Origin: Nelumbo lutea | Taxonomy: Eukaryota > Streptophyta > Magnoliopsida > Proteales > Nelumbonaceae | Assembly: GCA_022828595.1 (NCBI GenBank) | Contig: JAKGHH010000005.1 | Span: 61,685,655-61,749,654, forward strand | Direction: 5' to 3' | DNA length: 64,000 nt | In this document: positions 49,081-60,119 of the stretch, piece after piece | Position numbering within the stretch: position 1 is the first letter of the stretch | How the letters are laid out: the number at the start of each line of letters is the position of its first letter | Position numbers and translations under genes: made by a program | The notes under the pieces: model-generated | Database searches by the model: none | Seen by the model: the letters and a program-made list of their open reading frames with translations, nothing else | Told to the model about the DNA's origin: nothing

Positions 49081-50085
49081 GTAAATTACAAAAACCCCTC
49101 TGTATTTTGTTTTGCGACAAAAACCTTCCTTATACTATGACCTTGAGACAAAGACCCTCTTTCATTAATTTTTCATTGAAATCCGTTGTTACAATATTTT
49201 TTAATCCTTGTATTACCTTTATAATAACTATTTTAACAATAAGAAGAAAAATACTGTTCATCTTCTCCGACCTCACAATACACAAAGAGTAACGATGGTA
49301 AATCCCTTCAGATTCCTTCACACATCTCTCTTCTTTCCCTTCCCCTTTCTCCCCTCCCTTTCTTCGTGTCATTTGGAAAGAATAATCTGACGATGTCAAA
49401 ATGGGTTCCCGTGTGGAACCATTTTGACCAGCTTTGTGATCGGTGGTAATCCCTCTCTCTCTCCTCTCTCTCTCTCTCTAAATGGGCTCCCATGTGGAAC
49501 CTAGAAGGAATACTCTACATCAATACAAAATTACAGCCAGAGCGATTGCGTGGTTGTAGGCCTTGAATCCCGTTCTGTACTCCAACTTTGGGATCTCCTC
49601 TCACGTATCCCCGGAATCTCTAGAACCTTCAAAAAAATTCAGCTTGGATATCTCAGGGCCTAGGGTTTTGTTCTATGCTGATCCTTCCGTGGACCTGTTG
49701 CTGAAATCCGGTGCAAGTCACCAAATTGAATTTAAGAGTATCGACGCAAGCTTCATTTACAGTGGTGACGGGAGATTTTTGGCAGTGCCAGATTCTCGAG
49801 CAGCAATTTTCAAGGATCGGAGTCTTGGATTGACCGAGAAGAGCCAACTGATCGATCAAAAAGCTTCAGCCTATAAATCTAAAATGGGCTTGTTTAGACC
49901 GACAGCCAGAGGGAGAATTGAAATTTCACATCGTCAGATTATTCTTCCCAAATGATACGAGAAAGGGGGAAGGGGAAGAAAGAGAGATCGGGAGAGAGAG
50001 AAATATGAAAGAATCTGAGGTGCTGTTCGTGTATAAGGGGTCTTTGTTACAGACCCCATAATACGGGGGGCTCTTTGTAATTTAC
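49081..50085. mobile_element. Pack-MULE-like element with gene fragment
   Basis: Long terminal inverted repeats. The left arm starts GTAAATTACAAAAACCCC and contains TTTGGAAAGAATAATCTGAC at about 49375. The right arm is the inverse (GTCAGATTATTCTTCCCAAA at 49934, ending GTAATTTAC). The arms are over 150 bp. The flanking 9-mers ATTTTTTGA and CTTTTTTCT share only the T-run, so the target duplication is unproven. A host-gene-like fragment lies between the arms, as in Pack-MULEs. Confidence 0.65.
49570..49850 (+). pseudogene. Captured Rab escort protein (REP) fragment
   Basis: The frame includes ISSHVSPESLEPSKKFSLD, then GPRVLFYADPSVDLLLKSG, EFKSIDASFIYSGDG and VPDSRAAIFKDRSLGLTEKS. These match, from memory of the family, an internal part of plant Rab escort proteins (GDI-related factors that present Rabs to geranylgeranyltransferase), which carry GPRVLFCAD..LKSG, EFKSID and VPDSRAAIF. 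Only about 95 of more than 500 residues are present, without start or downstream exons. The frame is open, so capture may be recent. Identity should be confirmed by alignment. Confidence 0.7.
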
Positions 50086-50441
50086 CTTTTTTCTCACAAG
50101 TGTATGAGACAATCGGGAGACAGTCTATTACATTTTTGACTGGGGGTATAGTTATAATATTAAAAAAAAAATTTTGTTGTTCAATTTTTTTGACTCTATA
50201 AAATAAAAAAAAAACCAATTATACATCCAACCTAATATTGATTGAATATCTGAGCACTCAGATACTCTCGTGAGTTTGTATACAAAGTATCTTCTGCGAA
50301 CTTATGTTTCCGCTCTTCTCAGCCCAAGATTTTATTTGGAGTTTTGTATATCAAATACAAAACGGTGGTGACCGAATGATTCCAGTTTGAGGAATGGGAT
50401 CCATTAGTGAATTAGTTTTACCGATCAATACATCAATTGAT

Positions 50442-51264
50442 AGTCCCGTTTGGTTTGCGGGAATAGGGGTCTAGAATCTAGGGCTGTTCATAAGAAGGTT
50501 CAATTCGATTAAACCGATCTAATCCGAGTTAGTCGAGTTTTCATTAGTATCGGTCGATTTTAGGTTGGGCAAAATCATAAATCGATATATCGGGTCGGTT
50601 TCGGTTTTCTTATGTAAAAATTGAAACCGATTCGGACCAAACCGAACCAATTAGTTTTCTAGTTCGGTAGTTCCTAGTTTCTTACTTACTATTCTTCTAC
50701 TAGAACTAGAACAGCCATATCTTCTAATTTCTCTAGTCTTTTATACTAAATAGGCAACCCATTAGTCAATTACAATTAGAATTAGGTGTCCTCCTAGTTC
50801 TACGCTTCTCTATCATTTTTGTATAGGAGCAAAACCGAAACCGACTCAAATCAATCCAACCCGACTCAAACCGATCAGGTCAGTTTTGCCTACCAGTGGG
50901 TCAGTTTCGATTTCCACCTCATGTAACCCGACCTAGTCAGGTCGGTTGGGAAAACCCCTATAAACTGATCCAACCCGATCCGTGAACAGCCCTACTGGAA
51001 TTAGAATTGGAATAAGCTATTTCGATTCCAACTGTTTGGTTGGCTGGAATCAGAATCTTATTCCCATTTCTACTGGAATAGCATTTTATCATTTGAGGGA
51101 ATGATCATTTTCTGTCTCTTTTTTGGGAATAAAATCCTATTTCTGCTAATTTCAATTCCTATTTCCATTTCTGTCTAAACCAAACTGACAATGGGAATGG
51201 ACTATTCCAATTTTAATTTCAGAGGATTTTGATTCTAATTCTGACTGTAAACCAAACAGACTCT
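50442..51264. mobile_element. Miniature element interrupted by hAT
   Basis: Left end AGTCCCGTTTGGTTTGCGG and right end, inverse AGTCTGTTTGGTTTACAG, form inverted repeats. The flanks TTGATAGT and TAGGGGTATGAACCC belong to the duplicated SAUR-unit sequence also seen at 29250-29290. Confidence 0.5.
50479..50994. mobile_element. hAT miniature element, TAGGGCTGTTCA ends
   Basis: Exact 12-bp inverted ends TAGGGCTGTTCA and TGAACAGCCCTA. The 8-bp flanks CTAGAATC and CTGGAATT match at 6 of 8. It is 516 bp with no transposase and is inserted within the preceding miniature element. Confidence 0.75.
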
Positions 51265-51474
51265 TAGGGGTATGAACCCAATATCCTAATTACTGTCTCT
51301 TTTTAAGGAATAAAATTCTATTTCTGCTAATTTCAATTCCTATTTCCATTCTTGTCTAAACCAAACTGACAATGGGAATAGACTATTCCAATTTTAATTT
51401 CAGAGGATTTTAATTCCAATTCTGACTGTAAATCAAACAGACTCTTAGGGGTATGAACCCAATATCCTAATTAT
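51112..51474. repeat. Two-copy tandem duplication, about 181 bp
   Basis: The segment from CTGTCTCTTTT to CAATATCCTAATTA occurs twice in direct succession with about ten differences. It covers the right half of the miniature element and its flank. Confidence 0.85.
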
Positions 51475-52404
51475 CAAATGAAGGCATCAATATAACCAAA
51501 GAATAAGAAATCAGGTTGATCTCATACAACAAACAAGAAAAAATGGGAAAATCTATGATGGAAGAAAGATATGGTATGAAAAAAAAAATTGACCAATCAA
51601 AACCCACCCATGAATTTTGATAAATAACACTAATTTCGTACCACTTTCTTGATTCCAGTTAATTGGCCAAATATTTTTCAGATATCATATCTTTTAATTT
51701 CCAACTCATAATCGAAAATCTACTTTACAGTCTGTATAGCTCACCTTTTTCCTTTTACCAAGAAAACATTATTTTTGATTGGATGTCTCAGCATCCAATC
51801 GAGCACTATCAGGTACTGAGAGTTGGTGAGATAAATCATCCCGGACGGTTAACAATTTTCGGCAACTGTTAATCGCAATCTAACTTGGGTACATAATGTA
51901 TGGTACAATACCCTCCTCTACCATGTATTAATTCCACTACAATTCTTAATACGAAAGGAGAGAGGTTATCCTGCATAAAACAAGATGCACGGATTTATCA
52001 ACATCAAAACAAAAAGTAACCAATAAGATTTTGCAGTATTAAAGACGGAAAAGAATTTATTGAATTAATGATGTTTGTATTGGGGAGATTTACTCCCTGG
52101 TCGTGTAAAAACGTAAATTTATACATTGGAGTGTACGAAAGTAAATTTATATATCAATGTTAATGTTCTTTCCCTGCAGCTTTGAGCACAATCTTCTCCC
52201 GCTGGCTGTAAAACTGGAGAAAGCTTCCATTTTCTTATTCAGCTTTTGAATGTGTTCTCTTCCCACTTGCTTGATATCATCGTGGTTCAAACCTCTGATT
52301 TGGCGATGTTGTAGCTAGGCACAGAATGCTAACTGAACTGCAGATCCATTTTTCTTGATTGGCCTCTTTAATGTGAGGTTCTTGCATTTCCCTCTTTTCA
52401 TTAG
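51475..52404. other. 3' flank of U3 minus SAUR
   Basis: No gene. TATTGGGGAGATTTACTCCC at 52078 is the block conserved downstream of the minus-strand SAURs. Confidence 0.6.
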
Positions 52405-52699
52405 CTAGCCACTCAAACGAGAGGTAAGGTGGAGAAATTGATCTTCTTTGCAAGGAATTGTAAGACCACCCATTGGATGGTGGAATCCAAACTCTTCCTC
52501 TGCCTGGCCTAACAAATCTTGGAAGGAAGGGTGGCTCAAGTAGGATATTGGAACAACGAACCTCTTCTTTTGGGTCTGCAGGTCACCAACGTAGACTGCA
52601 ACATGACCCTTTGGAACATTAAGCGGTTGATGTAGAAGGCAAAAGAGAACGTCGGAGAAGGGCTTTTGCATGAACTATCCCAGGCAATCGGATACCCAT
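52405..52699 (-). pseudogene. SAUR with single-base frameshift (U3, minus)
   Basis: From the ATG at 52699 the frame reads [18 protein letters not shown], then reaches TAA just before the core because of one extra T at about 52622 (ACCGCTTAATGTT where paralogues have ACCGCTAATGTT). The rest is undamaged: [51 protein letters not shown] and LTSRLSG. A downstream ATG at 52671 is in frame with the core and would allow an 88-residue protein with a foreign N-terminus. Its TATA and CATGTGA motifs are present. Confidence 0.88.
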
Positions 52700-53059
52700 C
52701 TCTTCTGAAAAGTACAGAGGTGAAGGCTAGACTATGGAAAGATGGTTGTACTTTTCTTTCAGAATGTGGGTAGAGATATATAGAGAGAGGGAGCTGTAAA
52801 TAGATAGTATGTGGCCCGACATCACTCATCAAATGAACAAGTGGTTAGAGGGTCTTGTCTTTTAACTACTTGTCAAAGATTTTTGGATAGAGCAAACATA
52901 TTGTATCTACAAATTAAATTTTCATCAGCACATCACAATGGACTGCAAATCCCACTAGAGATAAGGATTTGAGTAAACAATGAGATAAGGAGTGGCTGGC
53001 AATTGGGTCTGTTGTCTGTTGACTTGTTGAGGGAGGGACTCGCATATATCGTCAAGGAT

Positions 53060-53073
53060 GATCACATGGCCTT
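53060..53073 (-). promoter_or_regulatory. Shared SAUR motif, AAGGCCATGTGATC
   Basis: Counterpart of the motif at 26602, about 360 bp upstream of the U3 minus gene. Confidence 0.45.
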
Positions 53074-53573
53074 GTTGGAGATCCGTCTTATCAATAACTG
53101 CAAGGGTTTCTCTACTGTCGAGATGTCTTTCACACCGACCCATTACCCATTGTACAGGGAGGGGCATGCACCAACACCGGCCAAGTGGTGACTAACTAGC
53201 TAGCTATAAGCATACACTTGACCCAGTCAGCAACTCACACGTTACGTACAGATTACAACAAAAACTTGTAAAGGCCAGAATGGGTGCATGATAGATACCA
53301 GGCAGAGGCAGTAGGGCCCAGAATTAATTTCCAGTCATGTATTTGTTGCAACTCACAATCAAGGGGCGCCTGCTTATTAATTAATTCCTTCCTCAAGGTC
53401 AAGGTCAAGTTGGGTTGTGTAGACAAGACACTAGGGCTGTTTCCCAAGTGATTGGGCATTGTGATCTATTTTCGTCCTCTCACTCTACACTTCTACAGAC
53501 ATGATCGGGCATTCCTTAATGTCCCTATCTAGACCTAATTAACTAAAATATAAGGACAATGGATCTGGAGGCA

Positions 53574-53587
53574 AAGCCATGTGAACC
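53574..53587 (+). promoter_or_regulatory. Shared SAUR motif AAGCCATGTGAACC
   Basis: Located 206 bp before the ATG at 53793, followed by TTCATGACTTATGTCCCTA, a block conserved in the plus-strand genes. A (TA)n tract serving as TATA region follows at 53641-53660. Confidence 0.55.
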
Positions 53588-53792
53588 TTCATGACTTATG
53601 TCCCTACTCAAGGCTCAACCAATTCATCTGGAGGCAAAACCATATATATATATATATATGCAATACAGGTTTGATATACCATCTCACCTTCCAATTCCTC
53701 ACAAATTGCAACCTAGCTATTAGCTCTATTCTTAAAAGTTTGTTCTTGGATCTGCAAACTCTTTCTGACTTCACCGTACGTACGTAGAAGCC

Positions 53793-54061
53793 ATGGGTAT
53801 CCGTTTGCCTACTGCTTTGTCTCATGCTAAGATGATTCTTCGACCTTCTTTCCTCCTGACTCTAAACCAATCTAGTTCATCAGCAACCTTGGATGTCCCA
53901 AAAGGCCACTTGGCCGTTTATGTGGGAGAGACTCAGAGTCAGAAGAAGCGATTTGTGGTTCCGAAGAGGAGTTCGGATTCGATCATCCAATGGGTGCTCT
54001 CACCATCCCCTGCAAAGAAGATGACTTTCTTGATCTCACATCTTGTTTGTCTAGTTTATGA
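53793..54061 (+). pseudogene. SAUR with 49-bp deletion (U3, plus)
   Basis: Starts normally: [39 protein letters not shown]. Compared with the paralogue at 58340, 49 bp are missing directly after FVVP, removing the [15 protein letters not shown] part and shifting frame. The lost-frame remainder [18 protein letters not shown] to LSSL and stop is intact up to 54061. The shifted frame would give a 90-residue hybrid ending at 54065. The breakpoints share the dinucleotide CC. Confidence 0.9.
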
Positions 54062-54065
54062 TTAG

Positions 54066-54596
54066 AAAATGATGACATTTTGTAAAGCGATTAATGATCA
54101 AGTGTAAATAGCTTTTTGTAGAAGAAGAGTTGAGGATGAGGGAAAACAAGTTCCTGAAAATTATACAATAGATTTCTTTTTTTTTTATCCATATCTTTTT
54201 GAGTTTTAAATTAATCATTTTTGTTCGAACTTTTTTCATTGACATAATAATAGCTTTTTTATTCCCTCAAGCTAAACCTTTGGTTGGGTACCAAAAAGAT
54301 CGTATAAGCGGCACCTAAAAATCTGAAAACCAAAACGGGTACTCATTCAACTTCATGCGGGTGTGATTTATGAAAGTTTTTCAATTACCATACCTTTTCG
54401 GTATCGTAGAAATTGCTCAAAAAATAAAAATAAAAGAAAGTACACAAACAACACAACAGCAGCTTACAAATTGGCTCAGTTGGGAAGAATACAAATACAA
54501 ATACAAATATATAGAGTGCAAAATCTTACATTTTGTATTATTCTGTATATATTTGTATTGTACATAATTCTATTTGTACTCCTTCTAAACTGAGCC
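54066..54596. other. 3' flank of U3 plus SAUR
   Basis: No other gene; AAATACAAATACAAATA repeat near 54495. Confidence 0.5.
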
Positions 54597-54599
54597 TAA

Positions 54600-54969
54600 G
54601 ACTGCGTTTGGAAACAATGTAAAGAAATCCTGATTCAAGGTAAATTTGCACTTTGGTTCACTTTTGCCTGTGTTTGGCAACATTACATTTATACATTGAC
54701 AAATGATAAACCAATGCATATTTACATTGATAATAAAATGTAAAAGTACATTAATAAAAAAGAAGTAAATTTGCATTCAAATGGGTGTTTGATTAAAAAA
54801 GCATATGCTTTATTAAAATTCATGTTTGCATTCATTACAGCTAAAAATCTATTTGGTAAGAAGATAAATTTACTAGTGTAAAATTAACCCAACTTTACAA
54901 TTTATATGAACCATTTTACACTCTACATCTTTACATTCACATTTATTTACATTGTTTCCAAACACAGCC
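54600..54969. mobile_element. PIF/Harbinger-like MITE
   Basis: A 370-bp element with inverted ends GACTGCGTTTGGAAACAATG and CATTGTTTCCAAACACAGCC, flanked by TAA on both sides (54597-54599 and 54970-54972). Inside it is rich in TTTACAT/ATGTAAA words. It has no coding capacity. Confidence 0.75.
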
Positions 54970-54972
54970 TAA

Positions 54973-56106
54973 GGTTCTGTCAAATAAGCACAAACTCTAA
55001 TTATTAGCACACAGGCATGGATTAGTGCCATAATTTCATGGCTCCACATTACATCTAATGTAGTTTATTCAAATTCGGCCTGGATTCATATTACAATCAT
55101 CAATTTCTTTTGGTCCTTTTTCATCCCATGAGTTATTCAAATTCAGCTTGAATTCATATATATATATAGAGAGAGATAGTTATATAGAAATTCTACAGCT
55201 TTTAAAAAAATGTTTGTAGCACTAAATACCACAAAAGCACTGTGAAGCTGTAAATCATGCGCGCTTGGAGCTGTAAAGGTACTGTACTAATAACACAAAA
55301 GGCTGTAAAAAGGTACGCTCTATACTACTGCAGACTTATCAGCTGGCTGTATACAAATTTATGAGCCCAGGTCTACTACCAACAAGACACTATGAACACA
55401 GCTTTATGGTAGCAAATCACAAACAAGTTCTGTACTCCTCGATCGAAAAACCTTGAAGCACCATATGGACAAATTCATCAAGTGAAAGGTTATCTCATGA
55501 TCTCATCCAACCAAGCACTATCAGGTCCTGAATTGCAACCAGAGTCGCATTTTTCAACTGTTAGGTCACAATTTTCAACACTGTTAATTACAAACTAACT
55601 TCGGTATTTGTAATTTATCCACCATTAATTATTATTCTTTACATCAAAGTAGAGAGGTATCCATGAATGAAACAAAATGGTTTGATCAAAAAAGACGAAA
55701 AGGAATTTATTGAATGATGTTTGTATTGGGGAGATTTACTACCCGGTCATGTACAAAAGTAAATCTATATATGCTCCAAGTTTGGAGTGGCAAAGTAGAT
55801 GCTTTGCAAAGTTGAAGAGATTGATTCGATGTCATTGTGTTTTAATTTTCCTCCAGGCTGCAACTCGGAGCAATAATCCTTCCAATTGCTATAGAACTGG
55901 AGAAAACTTGCTGAATGCTGGTCCTTCATCCATTCAGCACCTTTGAATATATTGTCTTCTCACTTGTTTGTAATCAGTGCGGTTTTAAACTTGAGATCTG
56001 ACGATGTTGCAGAAGAGAATATCAACCAAGGTGCAGATCTGTTAATTCTCTTGATTGACCTCTTCAATTCATTTGAGGCTCCTGCATTCCTCTCCTCTCA
56101 TGATCA
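54973..56106. other. Intergenic between U3 and U4
   Basis: 3' flanks of convergent SAURs. TATTGGGGAGATTTACTACC at 55723 is the conserved block downstream of minus-strand SAURs. No gene. Confidence 0.6.
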
Positions 56107-56400
56107 CTAGCCACTCAAACGAGAAGTAAGGTCGAGAAATTGATCTTCTTTGCAAGGAATTGTAAGACCACCCATTGGATGGTGGAATCCAAACTCTTCC
56201 TCTGCTTGGCCTAACAAATCTTGGAAGGAAGGGTGGCTCAAGTAGGATACTGGAACAATGAACCTCTTCTTTTGGGTCTGCAGGTCACCAACGTAGACGG
56301 CAAAATGACCCTTGGGAACATTAGCGGTTGATGTAAAAGGCAAGAGAGAACGTTGGAGAAGGGCTTTTGCATGAAGCATCCCAGGCAATCGAATACCCAT
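56107..56400 (-). CDS. SAUR: SAUR family protein (unit U4, minus)
   Basis: A 97-residue intact [81 protein letters not shown]. The two extra residues in GDLQTQKKR are shared with the broken U3 gene. The last 200 bp plus the 3' flank are almost identical to U2 (30333). Its TATA region (TATATATATA) lies at 56502-56514 and the shared CATGTGA motif at 56918. It is divergent from the SAUR at 58340. Confidence 0.95.
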   Translation of the reverse strand: MGIRLPGMLHAKALLQRSLLPFTSTANVPKGHFAVYVGDLQTQKKRFIVPVSYLSHPSFQDLLGQAEEEFGFHHPMGGLTIPCKEDQFLDLTSRLSG

Positions 56401-56511
56401 CCCTTCTGAAGCTACTTGGATCTCAAGTCTCTCTGAAAAGTACAGAGGTGAAGGCTAGACTATGGAAAGATCGTTGCACTTTCTTTCAGAATGTGGGTAG
56501 AGTATATATAT

Positions 56512-56539
56512 AAAGAGAGAGAGAGAGAGAGAGAGAGAG
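56512..56539. repeat. (GA)n microsatellite
   Basis: About 14 GA units next to the TATA region of the U4 minus SAUR, on the upstream side. Confidence 0.85.
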
Positions 56540-56917
56540 CTGTAGATAGATATATAGTAGTACTATGTGGCCCGACGTCAGTCAAATGAACAAGGGATTA
56601 GACGGATCCATATACCAAATTTTGAACACATATCATGAAATCACATGGTCTTGTCTTGTAACGACTTGTCAAAGATTTTTGGAGAGCAAACATATATATA
56701 TATATATATTGTATTTTCAAAATGCCAGCACATCATGATGGACTACTTCAATTCAAATCCTCCCACTATGACTAAAGCTAGACCATTTGAGTAAACATTG
56801 GGATAAGTTGTGGGGAAGTGATTGTAGTGTCAATCGCCTTTCAATTCATTCCTAATTAATACATGTTTTCTGAAGTGACCAGCAATTGGGTCTGTTGAGG
56901 GAACTGCATACCGTCAA

Positions 56918-56931
56918 GGATCACATGGCTT
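56918..56931 (-). promoter_or_regulatory. Shared SAUR motif AAGCCATGTGATCC
   Basis: Identical to the U1 copy at 26602; about 520 bp upstream of the gene. Confidence 0.5.
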
Positions 56932-58084
56932 AATTTGTACCTTGCAACCAATGGATCTGTTGAAGATCCGTATTACATACCTAACAACTGCAACATGTTC
57001 TTGATTTCTCTTTTTGAGTTAATCTTCCACACCGAGTACTCATCGTATACTTGTACAGGGGTGGGGGTATGCCCAGTGTTGGCTTAGCTACACACATACA
57101 CTTAACAAGTGATCGACCACACATCCATGTGTTGTTGGTGGTATTCCTGTCCTTTCACAATTATTCGAAAAATCTAACATTTCTTTCTTTCATTTCTCAA
57201 TTCCGAATTCTTTGTTCCTTGTAACCATTGTCAAGGAATTAGAACAATTGGTATTGCCGTTCAAGTTCAATTATTGTCCTCTTTTGACTAGACTCGACGC
57301 AGTATATATATATAGGCATGTCATTAATGGTGATTCATCCACAAGCCGGTCTTTGTCCATGTCAACGAGAACCGGCCGGAAGTAGCTTTTGATTCCAAGT
57401 TTCCAACAGTTTACTCAAAACAAGAACAGCATAGAGCTAGGAGAAATATATTAGAGTTTCACCATTACCCATCCATTTTTTCATCAAGATCCAAATGAGG
57501 CATGCATGCTATGAGCTATCAGTATCTCTCAAGCTAGGCTTATTGTGCTTGTGTTAAGAAGAGCTAGAAGCAGTTCATAATTTGGATTTCATGAGGCAGG
57601 AAAGAAAAAATTTTTGGATTTCCATAACAACCCAACACCGGCCACCGGTGCAGTGAATTTCTCTCTTTTTTTTTGTTCCATGAAGCTTTACTAACTGAGC
57701 CAGTAGGAACCTTCATCCTTCTCCCAAATTTGAAAACATTAAAAAGCACATTCTACTCGTAGTGACTATGCGAGGAGCTACGTACAACAATTCAAAACCA
57801 TTTCGACAGGCTAGTCAACAAGTCATAGTTGGATTCTAGCTAGGCTGTAGGGCCAGAATTTCCAGTTATGTATTTGTAATAATTCAATTCACAACCAAGG
57901 GGCGACTGCTAGCTTATCCATGCATCCATCAAGTTGGGTTGTAGAATATTCTACGTTGTTTCCCAAGTGATTGGGCATTGTCTAAGCTATTTTCGTCCTC
58001 TCACTCATCTAGAGACATAATTGGGCATTCCTTGTCCCTATCAATACCTAATTAACTAAAATAAGGACAATGGAGCTGGCGGCA
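56932..58084. other. Shared upstream region of U4 pair
   Basis: No gene. 57198-57390 matches 31490-31680. CCAAGTGATTGGGCATTG at about 57964 matches the U1 and U3 upstream blocks. Confidence 0.6.
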
Positions 58085-58098
58085 AAGCCATGTGAACC
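58085..58098 (+). promoter_or_regulatory. Shared SAUR motif AAGCCATGTGAACC
   Basis: 242 bp before the ATG at 58340, identical to the U3 copy and followed by TTCATGACTTATGTCCCTA. Confidence 0.55.
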
Positions 58099-58339
58099 TT
58101 CATGACTTATGTCCCTAATCATGACCCACCCAAACCCCTCTTCACCACTCATCCAATATTTGATAGGGATTATTTGACTTCTGATTGCTTCTTCTAGTTA
58201 TATATATATATACTTAGTCGTCCCATATACAATCTCACCTTCCAATCAAGTCCTCATAAATCACAGCCTCTCTATTCTTAAAAGATAATTTGTTCTTAGA
58301 TCTGCAAATTCTTTCTGACTTCACCGTAGGTAGAAAGCC

Positions 58340-58651
58340 ATGGGTATCCGTTTGCCTACTGCTTTGTCTCACGCTAAGATGATGCTTCGACGCTCTTTTC
58401 TGATTGCAAACCAAACTGCTTCAGCGGTGGCATTGGTTGTCCCAAAAGGCCACTTGGCGGTGTATGTGGGAGAGGCTCATCAGAAGAAGCGGTTTGTGGT
58501 TCCCATATCACATCTGAACCATCCTTCTTTCCAAGATTTGTTAAGTCAGGCCGAAGAGGAGTACGGATTCGATCATCCAATGGGTGCTCTCACCATCCCC
58601 TGCAAAGAGGATGCCTTCCTTCATCTCACATCTTCCTTGAATAGTTTATGA
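58340..58651 (+). CDS. SAUR: SAUR family protein (unit U4, plus)
   Basis: A 103-residue intact [82 protein letters not shown]. It has His for Tyr in ISHLNHP and EEYGF for EEFGF, both conservative. A (TA)n TATA region lies at about 58197-58212. It is the closest paralogue of the deleted gene at 53793. There is no TGTCTC at the place where U1 has it. Confidence 0.95.
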   Translation: MGIRLPTALSHAKMMLRRSFLIANQTASAVALVVPKGHLAVYVGEAHQKKRFVVPISHLNHPSFQDLLSQAEEEYGFDHPMGALTIPCKEDAFLHLTSSLNSL

Positions 58652-60119
58652 GAAATCATCAAATTAATTTTGTAAAGCAATGATTCAGTTTAAATAGCCT
58701 TTTGTACAAGAGTTGACGAAGAGGGAAAAAAGTTCCGTATCAATTAATAGAATTTTTTTTTTACCAATATCTTTTTGAGTTGTAAATTATTTTTGTTCAA
58801 ACATTTTTGATTGACATAATTCTATATTCCATCTCTCCAAGTTAAATCTTTGATTGCATACCAAAAAGGTGTATATGGCACTTAAAAACTTTATAACCAA
58901 TTAATCAACTGGTATCCATTCAAATTCACATGGGTATCATATTGACTAAAGCTTTTACAGCTACCATATCTTTCCAGTATCATAGAAATTGCCAAATAAA
59001 AAGTAAAAAACAAGTATACAAACAAGATCATCAGGTCTAGACCCACCATTTACGGTATACAAACATCATGTCTGAGATATAGACAGACCCACAATTTACA
59101 ATATGCAGTGCTCAATTTACAAAATTTATTTGTAAGGAAACAGGTGTCTGATCAGAACTAAGGTCATATTGTTCGACATTTTGATTATACCCACTCTCCC
59201 TACTAATCCTGCAACTATTCAAGTTGACTTTCTATATTTGTATAATTTTGCAAATTAAATTCAAAATTCATGGTGACTGAATGGTTTCCTCATTGAAGAA
59301 TAATTCCCCTTGATAGGATCTATTATTGGATTAGCTATTGCGTCCAATAAATCAACTGATAATTGAGGGCTTCAGCAAATTGATCCTTTTTATGTTGCAT
59401 GTGTATGCAACACCTATATGGTTAGGTAATTGGGGTTGGGTTACTTGGATCTCAAACCATTTTAGGGGAAAATACATGAATTATTCCAAGCAAGAACAAT
59501 AAATTTATTAAAAAGAACTACTGTACTCCAGAATTTAAGGGAGATAAGCTAACCCCAGACTATTTTCTTCAACTGTTGGGTCACAATTTTCAACAGTACT
59601 GTTAATTGCAACCAATACCCATAATCTATCCTATGATAACACTCCTCTATCTTGTATTAATAATTCGGCCACTAATTCTTTACATCAAAATAGAAAGGTA
59701 TCCATGAATGAAACAAAATGGTTTGATCAACAAAAGATGAAGAGGAATTTATTGAAAGATGTTTGTATTGGGGAGATTTACTCCCTGGTCATGTACAAAA
59801 GTAAATTTATATATGCATTGGAGTGGCAAAGCAGATGCTTTGCAAATTGATTTCCATGTTAATGTGTTTTTCCTTGAGGCTGCAACTTTGAGCACAATCT
59901 TCCCATTTGCTGTAAAACCAGAGAAAGTTTAAACGAAAGTCCTTTCTCCATTCAGCAGCTTTGAATATATTGTCTTCTTACTTGTAAGAAATGCGGTTTA
60001 AACTTGCGATCTGGCGATGTTGCAGAAGAGAATGTCAACCAAGATGCAGATCTGTTAATTCTCTTGATTGACCTCTTCAATTGATTTCAGGCTCCTGCAT
60101 TCCGCTCCTCTCATGATCA
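58652..60119. other. Intergenic between U4 and U5
   Basis: Convergent 3' flanks. TATTGGGGAGATTTACTCCC at 59766 is the repeated block. No gene or clear transposon. Confidence 0.6.

Noticed and set aside
49130..49399. Minus-strand frame within the Pack-MULE arm
   Set aside because: Lies in the inverted-repeat arm and is driven by purine-rich sequence; not coding.
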